Shown here: positions 33,790 to 44,785 of the stretch, piece after piece
Layout: the number at the start of each line of letters is the position of its first letter
How positions within the stretch are numbered: the first letter of the stretch is position 1
Source of the DNA: Verrucomicrobium sp.
Lineage (GTDB): Bacteria; Verrucomicrobiota; Verrucomicrobiia; Methylacidiphilales; GAS474
Assembly: GCA_028283855.1 (NCBI GenBank)
Contig: JAPWJX010000009.1
Span: forward strand, 124,001 to 188,000
Direction of reading: 5' to 3'
DNA length: 64,000 nt
Translations under genes and position numbers: made by a program
The notes under the pieces: model-generated
Database searches by the model: none
The model's input: the letters and a program-made list of their open reading frames with translations, nothing else
Told to the model about the DNA's origin: nothing

Positions 33790-33936
33790 TCAGGATTCGT
33801 CTTTCTCTTCGTATTGGGCGTCCGGATTCCGGTCGTTGGGCTCGTGCCGCCGGTTCGGCTGATGCGGCTTGTTCTCCGGCATCTTGTTCGTGCCGGAGGG
33901 AGACTTGGAGGGCTGCGGTTTTAAAGTCGGTTTCAT
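33790..33936 (-). CDS. Small hydrophilic protein, 48 residues
   Basis: A short ORF reading MKPTLKPQPSKSPSG at the start and DAQYEEKDES at the end. It is proline-, lysine- and asparagine-rich with no hydrophobic segment, so probably disordered. A GTAGG purine stretch sits 7 nt before the ATG at 33936, a good ribosome-site spacing. It occupies otherwise empty sequence between the radical SAM gene and glycerate kinase and codon third positions are GC-rich in part. A spurious ORF is possible. Confidence 0.45.
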   Translation of the reverse strand: MKPTLKPQPSKSPSGTNKMPENKPHQPNRRHEPNDRNPDAQYEEKDES

Positions 33937-33964
33937 CAGTAAACCTACCCCTTCTCAAGCCGAA

Positions 33965-33992
33965 CACAATATTTTGTACAACAAATATTGTG
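33965..33992. repeat. Inverted repeat CACAATATTT-N8-AAATATTGTG
   Basis: A perfect 10-bp AT-rich inverted repeat with spacer TGTACAAC in a 68-bp gap between glycerate kinase (ends 34005) and the 48-residue ORF (starts 33936). The half site resembles the NrdR box ACACAATAT. It could be an operator for the small gene or a weak hairpin below glycerate kinase; no T-tract follows. Confidence 0.6.
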
Positions 33993-34004
33993 CGAAGTAA
34001 TTAT

Positions 34005-35096
34005 CTATCCTGCCCGCGCCACGGAGGCGGCCTTCCGCTCCAGATAATAAGCGGGCCGGGCCAGGGATTCTTGCGGGGTTACGGTGCCGTCCACCAGCGG
34101 ATGAATCGCGTCAAAGAGGTCGCCCGCCTCCGCGGTCGAGACGCCGCAGAAGGCGTGGACCGTCTTGCCGTGGCGGCGCGCCATGCGGGCCACGCCTGCC
34201 GGACCCTTGCCGAAGAGGACGGTCTGCCGGTCCAGGGCGCCTTCGCCGGTCACGACCCAATCGGCTTCCCGGATCGCGTCTTCCAGCCCCAGGGTTTCGG
34301 CGACGGTTTGGAAGCCGTCGGCCAGGGTGGCGTTGCAAAAGGAAGCCAGCCCGTAGCCCAGCCCGCCCGCCGCCCCGGCGCGGGGCCGGTCCCGCTCGTC
34401 CCGGCCCAGGACCGCGGCGACCTTTCCGGCCAGCCGGGTGAGCGTCCCGTCCATAGCCTCCGGATCCTTCAGGCCCTTCTGCGGTCCATAGACATGGGAG
34501 GCTCCGTCGGGGCCGAGGAGGGGGTTCGTCACGTCGCACAGGCCCGTGACGGCGGCGGGGAAAGGGGAAGGGACAATCGTGGCGATGCGGTCGAACGCGC
34601 GCGGAACGGGCTCCACTTCCCTGCCCTCCCCGTCCAGGAAGCGCCAGCCGAGCGCGGCGGCCATGCCGAGGCCCGCATCATTCGTCGCGCTGCCGCCCAG
34701 GCCGACGAAGATCCGCGCGGCGCCGCGCGCCGCCAATTCCCGCAGCACGATGCCGACGCCGTAGGTCGAGGCCGTCCAGGGATCGCGCCGTTCCGGCTCG
34801 ATCTGGGCCAGCCCGGCGGCGGCGGCCATGTCGACGACGGCCAGGCTGCCGCACCGGGCGACGAGGGCCACGCAGGGCCGTCCCAAGGCGTCGACGGTTT
34901 CGATCTCCTCAAGGAAGCCTTGCATCGCGCGGCCGAAGACCTCCGCCGTCCCCTCGCCTCCGTCGGCGATGGGGAGGAGGCGGCAGGCGGCCTCCGGCCA
35001 AACGGAGCGGAAGCCCGCCTCCAGCGCGCGGGCCACGTCCCACGCGCCCAGGCTTCCCTTGAATTTATCGGGAGCGATCAGCAGGCGCGGAGCCAT
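34005..35096 (-). CDS. Glycerate kinase, GlxK/GarK family
   Basis: Phosphorylates D-glycerate to 2-phosphoglycerate, feeding glycolysis. The 363-residue length and motifs LIAPDKFKGSL at the N-terminus, PIADGGEGT, FVGLGGSATNDAG and VTGEGALDRQT are those of the glycerate kinase type-1 family. The first 32 bases overlap the end of the MFS transporter gene upstream on the same strand, so the two are co-transcribed and probably handle uptake and activation of glycerate or a related hydroxy acid. Confidence 0.94.
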   Translation of the reverse strand: MAPRLLIAPDKFKGSLGAWDVARALEAGFRSVWPEAACRLLPIADGGEGTAEVFGRAMQGFLEEIETVDALGRPCVALVARCGSLAVVDMAAAAGLAQIEPERRDPWTASTYGVGIVLRELAARGAARIFVGLGGSATNDAGLGMAAALGWRFLDGEGREVEPVPRAFDRIATIVPSPFPAAVTGLCDVTNPLLGPDGASHVYGPQKGLKDPEAMDGTLTRLAGKVAAVLGRDERDRPRAGAAGGLGYGLASFCNATLADGFQTVAETLGLEDAIREADWVVTGEGALDRQTVLFGKGPAGVARMARRHGKTVHAFCGVSTAEAGDLFDAIHPLVDGTVTPQESLARPAYYLERKAASVARAG

Positions 35097-36369
35097 GGGC
35101 GGAAGGGTCCAGGGAGCGGAAACAGGAAAGCAGCACGGCGGCCAGGAACATGAAGGCGGACGTCAGCCAAGGGCCCGCCGCGAGGCGGCCGGTCTTCTCC
35201 ACCAAAAGGCCGACGAGGGTGGGGCTGAGAAAGCCGCCGAGGTTCCCGCAGGAATTGACCAGCGCGATGGCGGCGGCGGCCGCCGCGCCGCTCAGGAGGC
35301 TGCCCGGCAGCGCCCATTGCGTCGCCATCATGCCCATGACGCCCGCCGCCGCCAGGCAGAGGAAGAGGAGGCCCTCCCATCCCCTGCCCCCGGAGCCGTA
35401 TCCGCACAGGGCGAAGCCAACGCCGCCGACAAGCGCGGCGAAGGCCGCGCAACGCCGCCAGGAGCGCCGCCGATCGGCGCGGGCTCCCAGCCAAACCATG
35501 AACGCCGCCGCCGCGCTCCAGGGCACCGCGCTGGCCAGGCCGATCTGGAGCGGCGTTTCCCAGCCCAGGTTCTTGAGCAGTTCCGGAAGCCAGAAGGAAA
35601 AGCCGTAGAGGCCCATCATCGCGCAGAAATAGACGGAGCAGAGCTTCCACACCACCGGCAGGCGGAAGGTGGCGGCGGCCTGGGACGGAGCGCCGTGGAG
35701 CGCGCGTTCCTCCGCCTCGGCGCGGAGGGCGGCCTCCAATTCCCCGCGCTCCTCCTGCGTGAGGGATTTCAGCTCCGCGGGCCGGTCCGGCAGCGCGGCG
35801 AAGATCCAGAGTGCGGCCAGGAGGCACGGGATCCCCTCGATGAGGAAGAGCCATTGCCAGCTCTCCAAGCCGCCCCCGTGGAAGGCGCCCATGATCCAGC
35901 CGGAGAGCGGGCCGCCGACCAAGCCGGAGACCGGAATGGCGGTGAGGAAAGAGGCCAGGATCCGCGCGCGGACGCGGGCGGGAAACCATTCCGTCAAATA
36001 AAGGATGACGCCCGGAAAGAATCCGGCTTCCGCCGCCCCCAGGAAAAAGCGCACCGCATGGAACTGCCACGCGTGGCTGACCAGCGCCGTGGAGGCGGAG
36101 ATGGCTCCCCAGACCAGAATGATGAGGGCCAGCCAGCGCCGCGCCCCGTAGCGGCGCAGCAGCAGATTGGCCGGCACCTGGCAGGTGAAATAGCCGATGA
36201 AGAAGAGCCCCGCGCCCAGGCCGTAGGCTGCGTCCCCCAGTCCCAGGGAGGCCGACATGGTGAGCCGGGCAAAGCTGATGTTCACCCGGTCGAGGTAGTT
36301 GACCAGGTAGCCGAAGAAAAGGATGGGAACGATCCGTAGCCCCAGCTTGGCGTAGAGGGAACCGGCCAT
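35065..36369 (-). CDS. MFS transporter, anion:cation symporter (ACS) family
   Basis: A 434-residue inner-membrane protein with about 12 hydrophobic segments. The N-terminal YLDRVNISFA and later YFTCQVPANLLLRRYGARRW are typical of the ACS family (tartrate, phthalate, glucarate, galactonate carriers). A long central hydrophilic loop (PAELKSLTQEERGELEAALRAE) separates the two halves, as usual. Co-transcription with glycerate kinase suggests it imports glycerate, tartrate or an aldarate-type acid; this is inference. Confidence 0.88.
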   Translation of the reverse strand: MAGSLYAKLGLRIVPILFFGYLVNYLDRVNISFARLTMSASLGLGDAAYGLGAGLFFIGYFTCQVPANLLLRRYGARRWLALIILVWGAISASTALVSHAWQFHAVRFFLGAAEAGFFPGVILYLTEWFPARVRARILASFLTAIPVSGLVGGPLSGWIMGAFHGGGLESWQWLFLIEGIPCLLAALWIFAALPDRPAELKSLTQEERGELEAALRAEAEERALHGAPSQAAATFRLPVVWKLCSVYFCAMMGLYGFSFWLPELLKNLGWETPLQIGLASAVPWSAAAAFMVWLGARADRRRSWRRCAAFAALVGGVGFALCGYGSGGRGWEGLLFLCLAAAGVMGMMATQWALPGSLLSGAAAAAAIALVNSCGNLGGFLSPTLVGLLVEKTGRLAAGPWLTSAFMFLAAVLLSCFRSLDPSAHGSAPADRSR

Positions 36370-36408
36370 GGCCCGGTACGCTGCGGGGCCCGGCGGCCGG
36401 AGTCGATG

Positions 36409-37347
36409 CTAAAGGCGCTTGGCGGAACGGGCGCTCAGCCGCTCAAAGAAAAGGATGCCCAGGAGGACTGCCGCCGCGCCCCAGGCGGCCAGGCCGCGGG
36501 GCCACGCTTCTCCCAGGAAAAGCGCGCCGAGCGCGGCGGAGATGGGAAGCTCCGCCGCCTGCATCGCCTCCACGGCGGCCAGGGCGGTGGGGTCGCTGGC
36601 AACGCTCTGCGTGGCGTGGAAAAAGGCGACGGTGGCGATCGTCCCGCCAAAGAAGGCGATGCCGAGGCAAAGGCCGATTTCCCGCAGGCTGGGCGGTCCC
36701 TGCGCGGCCCATGTCCCGGCCCCCAGGAGGAACCAGAGCGGCAGGCTCATCAACGTCATGCCGAAGACGCGCTGCGTGGGCGTCAGAACGGTGCCGGTCC
36801 GTTCCAGGTGCAGGAGGATCTTCCGGTTTCCCAACGGGTAGGAGAACGCCGCGACGAGGACCGCCAGGATGCCGGGCACGTCCCCCCACCCGGGCGTCCG
36901 TTCCCCGCGTCCCGCCTCCATCGCCGCGATGCCCAGCAGGATCCACCCGCCGATGGCCAGAACCGGCCAGGAGATCTTCCCTCGCCGGTCCCGGTAGATG
37001 AGAGGCGCCAGGAGCGGCCCGGCGACGATCGTCGTCTGAAAGCATCCCGCCGTCAGCCAGGCGGGCCCGTTGGCCGCTCCCCAGGCCAGGCCGATGCCGC
37101 ATCCGCCGAAGCCCACGGCGCTCCACAGGAGCCAGACCGGCCAGTGGGCCTTGAGTTCCCCCGGCAGGCCGCCCAGCCGCCGCACCACCAGGGCCAGGCA
37201 TGGCAGCGTCAGCAGGAAGCGGAGCGTCACCGCCCACGCCCAGGAGCCGCCGCCGGAAACCAGCGCGCGGTTGAAGAGGTAAACGGAGGTGAAGAAGAAG
37301 GCCGCGACGAGGCCGTAGAGGATGGCGCGCGGCGCCCGGGAATCCAT
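36409..37347 (-). CDS. DMT-superfamily transporter (EmrE/EamA-like)
   Basis: A 312-residue protein with about ten hydrophobic helices in two related halves, as in the drug/metabolite transporter superfamily. The first half ends with a GCFQTTIVAGPLLAPLIY segment, and the second contains AVEAMQAAELPISAALGALFLGEAWP, equivalent to the EamA end motif. It resembles the multidrug-resistance-efflux (EmrE-type PF13536) group. Substrate unknown. It lies 39 bp upstream of the ACS transporter gene but its relation to it is unclear. Confidence 0.8.
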   Translation of the reverse strand: MDSRAPRAILYGLVAAFFFTSVYLFNRALVSGGGSWAWAVTLRFLLTLPCLALVVRRLGGLPGELKAHWPVWLLWSAVGFGGCGIGLAWGAANGPAWLTAGCFQTTIVAGPLLAPLIYRDRRGKISWPVLAIGGWILLGIAAMEAGRGERTPGWGDVPGILAVLVAAFSYPLGNRKILLHLERTGTVLTPTQRVFGMTLMSLPLWFLLGAGTWAAQGPPSLREIGLCLGIAFFGGTIATVAFFHATQSVASDPTALAAVEAMQAAELPISAALGALFLGEAWPRGLAAWGAAAVLLGILFFERLSARSAKRL

Positions 37348-37360
37348 TGAAATGGAGAAC

Positions 37361-37576
37361 CTAGCGCGTGCGCTGCCGATCCGGCCCGATGCCGCGCGCG
37401 TCGGTCTCCGTGGGGGTGCTGTGGGTGGCCCCGGATAAGTCCCCCTTCTTGATTTCCCACGCCTTGGCGATCGACTGGGGGCCGCGCCGGAACGGCGTCA
37501 GCGGCTCGGAACGCTTCCGGTTCCAAAAGTAGCTGACCACGCAGACGGTCATGAGCAGGAGGAGGAGCAGAAGCAT
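37361..37576 (-). CDS. Small single-pass membrane protein, 71 residues
   Basis: Begins MLLLLLLLMTVCVVSYFW, one strong hydrophobic segment, then a basic stretch RKR and a hydrophilic tail. Positive residues after the helix suggest the C-terminus faces the cytoplasm, or it is an exported anchor. It starts 8 nt after the treZ stop and ends 13 nt before the DMT gene, so it sits in the same transcript string. I do not recognise a family. Confidence 0.5.
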   Translation of the reverse strand: MLLLLLLLMTVCVVSYFWNRKRSEPLTPFRRGPQSIAKAWEIKKGDLSGATHSTPTETDARGIGPDRQRTR

Positions 37577-37584
37577 GCGGAACT

Positions 37585-39413
37585 TTAGGCCGGATCGTGC
37601 CCGCTGACCAGCAGAAGCGTCTCCGGGCCGCACAGATGGACGCGCTGCGCTTTGGGGTCGAAAGACGCCTCCCCTTCCCCGCCGAAGCGCGGCTCGTTGC
37701 TGTCCACGGCGCGTTCCCAGGGGCCGTTTTCCGCGGCGGCAAAAGGCACATCATTTAGGTTGAGGGAGCCGCCCTGGAGGGTGAAGAGGAGGAGCCACGA
37801 TTCCCCGTCGAAGTCCCAGCGGACCGCCGTGACGGTTCCGGCCAATTGTTCGACGCGGACCCGCTGCCGGTCGATGGAAAGGGAGGGGCGGCGACGGCGC
37901 CAGCGCAGCCCCTCCCGGTAGAGGGCCAGGAGGCCTCCGTGCGGCGGCTCGCCGATTTCCTCCCACTTCAGCTTGGCGCTTTGGAAGGTATCGGCCGCCT
38001 GAGGATTGGGCATGACGGCGAACATGGGGGAATCCTCCCTCACGCCGGAGCGGACCAACTCCTCCTTCCGCCAGTGGGAGATCTTCTCGTGCCGGTCGCC
38101 GCCGTATTCGCTGAAAAAAGGGAAGGCCGTGGAGGCTCCCCATTCCTGGCCCATGAAGAACATCGGCGTGAAGGGCGCCAGGCAGAGCAGGAGAGAGGCG
38201 GCGCGGTAGTCCCGGGGGGAGACGATGTGGTGGATGCGGTCCCCCAGCACGCGGTTGCCGGTCTGGTCGTGGTTGGAGATGAAGACCAGAAAGCGGTCGT
38301 AGGGAAGGTGCGCGGCGTAGGTGCCGCGAAACGTCTCCCGGTGAGGATCATATTCTCCCTTGTAGAGCCACCCGTGGGAGAGGATCTCCACCAGCTCGAT
38401 GGTCGTCCCCCGGTAGCTGCCGTAGTGGAAGTCCCCCTCCCCCGTCATGGCGATGCGGACGGAGTAGTGGAAGTCGTCCGCCCAGACGGCGTTGCAGCCC
38501 CAGCCCCCCTCCCCGCGCGGAGTGATGACGCGGGCCTCGTTGCGGTCGTCCTCCGCGATGACGAAGGCGCCGCGCGCCTGGGCGGCCTCCGCCAGCTCGG
38601 CGACGAAGTGGCGCGGCGATTCGTCGACGATGGCGTGGGTGGCGTCCAGCCGCAGGCCGTCGAAGCGGAACTCGTCCAGCCAGTAGAGCGCGTTGGAGAG
38701 GAAGAAGTGCCGTACGGGCCCGCTGTCCGGTCCGTCCCAGTTGAAGCCCGGGCCCCAAGCCGTTTCGCGCGTTTTCAGAAAATAGCGGGAGGAGTATTTC
38801 CCCAGGTAGTCGGACGGGAGGCCCAGGTGGTTGTAAACCACGTCCAGGACGACGGCCAGGCCGTGGCCGTGCGCGGCGTCGACGAGGGCGCGCAGGTCGT
38901 CCGGCGTGCCGTAGTGTTTCGACGGCGCGTAGAGGAGCGCGCCGTCGTAGCCCCAGTTGCGGCTCCCCTCGAAGGAGGCGATGGGCATGATCTCCACCGT
39001 GTTCACGCCCAATTCCTTGAGGTGGGGCAGCCGCTCGATGGCGGCGCGGTAGGTTCCCTCCGCCGTGAAGGCGCCGATGTGCAGCTCGTAAATAATCCGG
39101 TCGCCCCAGGCGGGGCGCTTCCAGCCGACGTGCTGCCAGGCATAGGAGTTCGGATCGACGACCTGGGATGGGCCCATCAGTTCCAACGGCTGGAAACGGG
39201 AGGCGGGATCGGGCAGCTCCTCCCCGTTTATTTGGAAGACGTAGAGGTCTCCCGCGCGGCCCCGGGAGTCGATCCCCTGGAAATAGCCGTCGGCGCTTTT
39301 CCGCAACGGCACGGGGCGCCGGCTTTCGCCTACGAGAACGGAGAGCCCCTCGCGCTCCGGAGCCCAGACGGTGTAGAGGACTCCCTCCCCGACCACCCGG
39401 GCTCCCGGATCGC

Positions 39414-39417
<4 letters not shown>
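37585..39417 (-). CDS. treZ: Malto-oligosyltrehalose trehalohydrolase (GH13)
   Basis: Releases trehalose from maltooligosyl-trehalose. The 610-residue protein has the N-terminal beta domain, a PDPASRFQPLELMGPS signature, then GH13 motifs: VVLDVVYNH (region I), DGLRLDATHA with the nucleophile Asp (region II), FVIAEDDR with the acid Glu (region III) and FISNHDQTGNR (region IV), plus MFFMGQEW. It starts with GTG at 39417 overlapping the glgX stop (GTGA). TreY, which makes its substrate, is not in the window. Confidence 0.93.
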
Positions 39418-41603
<2,186 letters not shown>

Positions 41604-41604
41604 C

Positions 41605-41624
41605 TGTGCGCAACATACTGCACA
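41605..41624. promoter_or_regulatory. Dyad over the predicted glgX -10 (possible operator)
   Basis: TGTGC and GCACA are separated by 10 bp, and the minus-strand TATGTT (rc 41612-41617) lies inside the spacer, immediately upstream of the glgX ATG. A repressor bound here would block the promoter. No -35 match is evident. Confidence 0.35.
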
Positions 41625-41656
41625 AATGAGCGCGCGCTACTGGATCGCGGAGAAAT

Positions 41657-41998
41657 TTAGCCCGGCGGCCATTCCAGGGCGCGTCCGCCCAGCAAGTGCA
41701 TGTGGAGATGGGGAACGGTTTCCCCGCCGTCCGGACCGTGGTTGATGACCAGGCGGAAGCCGCTCTCGTCCAATCCCTTGTCCCGGGCGATCTTTCCGGC
41801 GACCAGCAGCATGTGGCCCAGGAGGGCGGCGTCCTCCTCCTTGGCCTCGCCCAGGCGGGGGATCGGCTTCCGGGGGAGGATCAGGATGTGGTGGGGCGCC
41901 TTGGGATCGATGTCGAGGATGGCGATGCAGCGGTCGTCCTCGTGAATGCGGGTGGCGGGAATCTCCCCGCTCAGGATTTTGCCGAAGATGGTGGCCAT
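41657..41998 (-). CDS. HIT-family (HINT-like) nucleotide hydrolase
   Basis: A 113-residue histidine-triad protein. The N-terminal FGKILSGEIPA and the C-terminal VPHLHMHLLGGR (HxHxH motif with the catalytic histidine) match bacterial HINT proteins, which hydrolyse purine phosphoramidates such as AMP-lysine. The preceding gene stops 6 nt upstream, giving a likely nrdR-hypothetical-HIT transcript. Function at the organism level is not known for most bacterial HINTs. Confidence 0.93.
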   Translation of the reverse strand: MATIFGKILSGEIPATRIHEDDRCIAILDIDPKAPHHILILPRKPIPRLGEAKEEDAALLGHMLLVAGKIARDKGLDESGFRLVINHGPDGGETVPHLHMHLLGGRALEWPPG

Positions 41999-42004
41999 GA
42001 AAGT

Positions 42005-42556
42005 TTAGACGATGACCAGGTCGAGCTGCTGGCCGCGGGTGGCTTCCAGGTAGCCCCGGATGTAGTGGATGATCTGGTCGCGCAGCGCCTCGCAGGTCTG
42101 CCGCCAGCGGGAGGCCTGGTCCAGGATCTTCACGCAGCGGCGCAGGTCGCCGATGAGGATGCCCGCCGCGTCGAGGGAGAGGACGTCGTCCAGCCGGGTG
42201 CGTAGGGTGGGATAGAAAAGGAGCTCGTAGGGGGCCTGGTCCGCGATTTCCGCCAGGGAAAAGGCCAGCCGGGGCGAGGCCAGGACGACGTGCGGCGCCA
42301 CGTCCTGCTGGCCGATCTGCTCCAGCACGCGGGCCATCATCTCCTCCAGCTGGGCGATGCTGATGGTGTTGCCGGTGAATTCCTCCTCCAGGAAATGCAG
42401 GATGGCGCGGGCGATGTGGGGGGCCAGGTCCCAATTGGGGATGCCCACCTTGGCTGCGGAGATGCGGAGGGATTCCGCCAGCCATCCCTCCGCCAGCGGC
42501 AGCATGCGGTCAGGCCGCCAGGCGACGTAGGGAAGGCGTTGGGGAAGGGCGATCAC
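42005..42556 (-). CDS. Hypothetical protein coupled to nrdR
   Basis: A 183-residue soluble protein of unknown family. It has a stretch FLEEEFTGNTISIAQLEEMMARVLEQIG that loosely recalls an ATP-cone-like or regulatory helical segment, followed by LAFSLAEIADQAPYELLFY and a helical C-terminus. It begins with GTG at 42556, whose last bases form the nrdR stop (GTGA), so translation is coupled to nrdR. The link suggests a role in deoxynucleotide metabolism or its control, but that is inference from position only. Confidence 0.65.
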   Translation of the reverse strand: MIALPQRLPYVAWRPDRMLPLAEGWLAESLRISAAKVGIPNWDLAPHIARAILHFLEEEFTGNTISIAQLEEMMARVLEQIGQQDVAPHVVLASPRLAFSLAEIADQAPYELLFYPTLRTRLDDVLSLDAAGILIGDLRRCVKILDQASRWRQTCEALRDQIIHYIRGYLEATRGQQLDLVIV

Positions 42557-43011
42557 AGGAAATTGAGATCGAGCGATTCGACGGTGCTGACGAATTCCTT
42601 GATGTCCCGGAATTTCCGGTAAACGGAGGCAAAGCGGACGTAGGCCACCTCGTCGATCTGGCGCAGCTTCTGCATCACCTTCTCGCCGACGGCGATGGAG
42701 GGGATCTCGTCGTGATGCTTGCGGCGGAGTTCCTCGACGATCTGGTCGACGGTCCGCTCGATCACCTCGCGGCTGATCGGGCGCTTCTCGCAGGCTTTCT
42801 CGATGCCGCTCATGAGCTTGCGGCGGTCAAAGGACTCGTAGCGGCCGTCCCGCTTTACGATGCGGAGGTCCTCCCCTTCCACCTCTTCATAGGTGGTGTA
42901 ACGGTGGTGGCAGGCGGAACATTCCCGGCGGCGGCGAACGGCAGCGCCTTCCTTCAGCGGCCGGGAATCGACCACTTTATCTTGGAGCCCACCACATTTA
43001 GGACACTTCAT
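42553..43011 (-). CDS. nrdR: Transcriptional repressor NrdR
   Basis: Represses ribonucleotide reductase genes in response to dATP/ATP. The 152-residue protein has the N-terminal zinc ribbon (MKCPKCG ... CSACHHRYTTYE) and the ATP-cone (VKRDGRYESFDRRKL ... EKVMQKLRQIDEVAYVRFASVY). It is followed by a GTG-coupled hypothetical gene. Upstream on the minus strand TTGACC and TAAAAC are 16 bp apart, ending 12 nt before the ATG, with the palindrome CCGCTAGCGG between them. Confidence 0.96.
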   Translation of the reverse strand: MKCPKCGGLQDKVVDSRPLKEGAAVRRRRECSACHHRYTTYEEVEGEDLRIVKRDGRYESFDRRKLMSGIEKACEKRPISREVIERTVDQIVEELRRKHHDEIPSIAVGEKVMQKLRQIDEVAYVRFASVYRKFRDIKEFVSTVESLDLNFL

Positions 43012-43023
43012 CGAAGTGAAGCG

Positions 43024-43051
43024 GTTTTAACACAACCGCTAGCGGGGTCAA
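43024..43051 (-). promoter_or_regulatory. Predicted nrdR promoter with spacer palindrome
   Basis: TTGACC (rc 43046-43051) and TAAAAC (rc 43024-43029) are 16 bp apart. The spacer holds the perfect 10-bp palindrome CCGCTAGCGG (43036-43045), a possible operator. The -10 ends 12 nt before the nrdR ATG, so the leader would be only about 5 nt. Confidence 0.4.
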
Positions 43052-43093
43052 CGATTATTTACGGTTTAAAATATTATAAAAACCGAAGAACGC

Positions 43094-44239
43094 TTATGCC
43101 GAGGGCTTTAAAAGAGCCTGGGCTTGGGCGTCGATGGCCAGCGCTTCCTCCAGGGAGGGCGCCAAAACGCAATAGTGGCCCATTTTGCGGCCGGGCCGCG
43201 CTCCGCTTTTCCCATAGAGATGGAGCCGCAGGCCGGGCAAGGCCAGGAGGCGGTCCCAGGCGGGTTCCCCGGCGCTCCAAAGGTCGCCCAGGAGATTGCG
43301 CATGACGACGGGGGTAAGCAGGGAGGTGTCCCCCAGGGGCAGGCCGCAGACGGCGCGGAGCTGCTGCTCGAACTGGCTGGTGACGCAGGCGTCCAGGGAG
43401 TAGTGGCCGGAGTTGTGCGGGCGGGGGGCCATCTCGTTCACCAGGACGCGGCCATCCGTGGTGAGGAAGAATTCGACCGCCAGGAGGCCGACGAGGCCGA
43501 GCTGTTCCGCGACGGCCAGCGCCACGCGCCGCGCTTCCGCCACCGATTCCGGCGGCAGGTCGGCGGGGACGATGGAGAGGTCCAGGATCTGGTTGCGGTG
43601 GTCGTTGCGGGAGATGGGGAAGACGGAGGCCTGCCCGTCCCCTCCCCGGGCGACGAGGACGGAAAGCTCCGCCCGGCAGTCCAGCCACGCCTCCACGATT
43701 CCGGCGGGCTGGCCGTGCCTGGCCCACACGGCGGCGTCGTCGAAGCCGGGGGCGAGTTTCTGCTGCCCCTTCCCGTCGTAGCCGAAGTCGACGGTCTTCA
43801 AGACGCAGGGAAAGCCGAGGTCCCGCGCGGCGGCGGCCAGCTCTTCCGCGCTGTGGACGATGCGGTGCGGGGCGACGGGGAAGCCGTGCCGGGAGAGGAA
43901 TTCCTTTTCCCGGCGGCGGCTCTGCGCGGTGTGGAGGATGTCCTTCCCGGGGCGGACGGAGACGCCCTCGCTCTCCAGGATTTCCAGAGTTTTCAGCGGG
44001 ATGTTCTCGAACTCGTAGGTGGCCACGTCCAGCCCCCGGGCGAAGGAGCGGAGGGCTTCCTCGTCCTCGAAGGAGCCGGCCGATTCCTTGTCCGCCACCT
44101 GGCCCGCCGGGCTGCCGGTGGAGGAGTGGTAGACGTGGATGCGGTAGCCCAGGCGGTGCGCCGCCAGGGCGAACATGCGGCCCAGCTGGCCGCCGCCCAG
44201 GATGCCGATGGTGCCGCCGGGGAGGACCTGCTTCGTCAT
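43094..44239 (-). CDS. purK: 5-(carboxyamino)imidazole ribonucleotide synthase
   Basis: ATP-dependent carboxylation of AIR to N5-CAIR in purine synthesis. The 381-residue ATP-grasp enzyme begins [22 protein letters not shown], has [24 protein letters not shown] and [19 protein letters not shown]. The ATG at 44239 overlaps the purE stop (ATGA), giving the classic purE-purK pair. An upstream in-frame extension to 44290 lies inside purE and is not conserved. Confidence 0.95.
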   Translation of the reverse strand: MTKQVLPGGTIGILGGGQLGRMFALAAHRLGYRIHVYHSSTGSPAGQVADKESAGSFEDEEALRSFARGLDVATYEFENIPLKTLEILESEGVSVRPGKDILHTAQSRRREKEFLSRHGFPVAPHRIVHSAEELAAAARDLGFPCVLKTVDFGYDGKGQQKLAPGFDDAAVWARHGQPAGIVEAWLDCRAELSVLVARGGDGQASVFPISRNDHRNQILDLSIVPADLPPESVAEARRVALAVAEQLGLVGLLAVEFFLTTDGRVLVNEMAPRPHNSGHYSLDACVTSQFEQQLRAVCGLPLGDTSLLTPVVMRNLLGDLWSAGEPAWDRLLALPGLRLHLYGKSGARPGRKMGHYCVLAPSLEEALAIDAQAQALLKPSA

Positions 44240-44727
44240 AGGCGGTCGCGGAGGACCTTGCGGGTCTGCTCCCGGCGGAAGCGGGCCCATTTCTTGGCCA
44301 GCGCGGCGTCGTTCAAGGCCAGGATGGAGACGGCCAGGAGGGCGGCGTTCTTCGCGCCCGGCTCGCCGATGGCCAGGGTGCCGACCGGCACGCCGTAGGG
44401 CATCTGCGCGATGGAAAGGAGGGAGTCGAGGCCCTGGAGCGCGCGGCTTTCCACCGGCACGCCCAGGACCGGCAGCTCCGTGAAGGCGGCGGCCATGCCG
44501 GGCAGGTGGGCGGCGCCGCCCGCTCCGGCGATGATTACTTTCAGCCCCCGCCCGGCGGCGGAGACGGCGTAGTCCCGCAGCTTGTGCGGGGTGCGGTGGG
44601 CGGAGACGACCGCCTTTTCGTGCGGCACGCCGAATTTTTCGAGGATTTCCGCGGCGGACCGCAGGGTCGCCCAGTCGGAAACGCTGCCCATGATGATGCC
44701 CACCTGGGGCTTGGCCGGTTTACCCAT
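44236..44727 (-). CDS. purE: 5-(carboxyamino)imidazole ribonucleotide mutase
   Basis: Converts N5-CAIR to CAIR, the partner of PurK. The 163-residue protein has [31 protein letters not shown] and PVLGVPV, all PurE class I signatures including the catalytic His in SAHR. Start chosen at 44727 ([15 protein letters not shown]), the usual length; an ATG at 44742 would add MVGLF. The gap to coaC is 58 bp, so it may also have its own promoter. Confidence 0.94.
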   Translation of the reverse strand: MGKPAKPQVGIIMGSVSDWATLRSAAEILEKFGVPHEKAVVSAHRTPHKLRDYAVSAAGRGLKVIIAGAGGAAHLPGMAAAFTELPVLGVPVESRALQGLDSLLSIAQMPYGVPVGTLAIGEPGAKNAALLAVSILALNDAALAKKWARFRREQTRKVLRDRL

Positions 44728-44785
44728 AAAGAGGCCCACCATCTACGGCAAGCGGGCGGGGCAAGTCGAACAGAAACCGGGAGGC

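Noticed and set aside
33964-33993. Tandem NrdR boxes
   Set aside because: Two NrdR-box-like sequences can be drawn but overlap by two bases instead of being spaced about 31 bp, and no ribonucleotide reductase gene is adjacent. Reported only as an inverted repeat.
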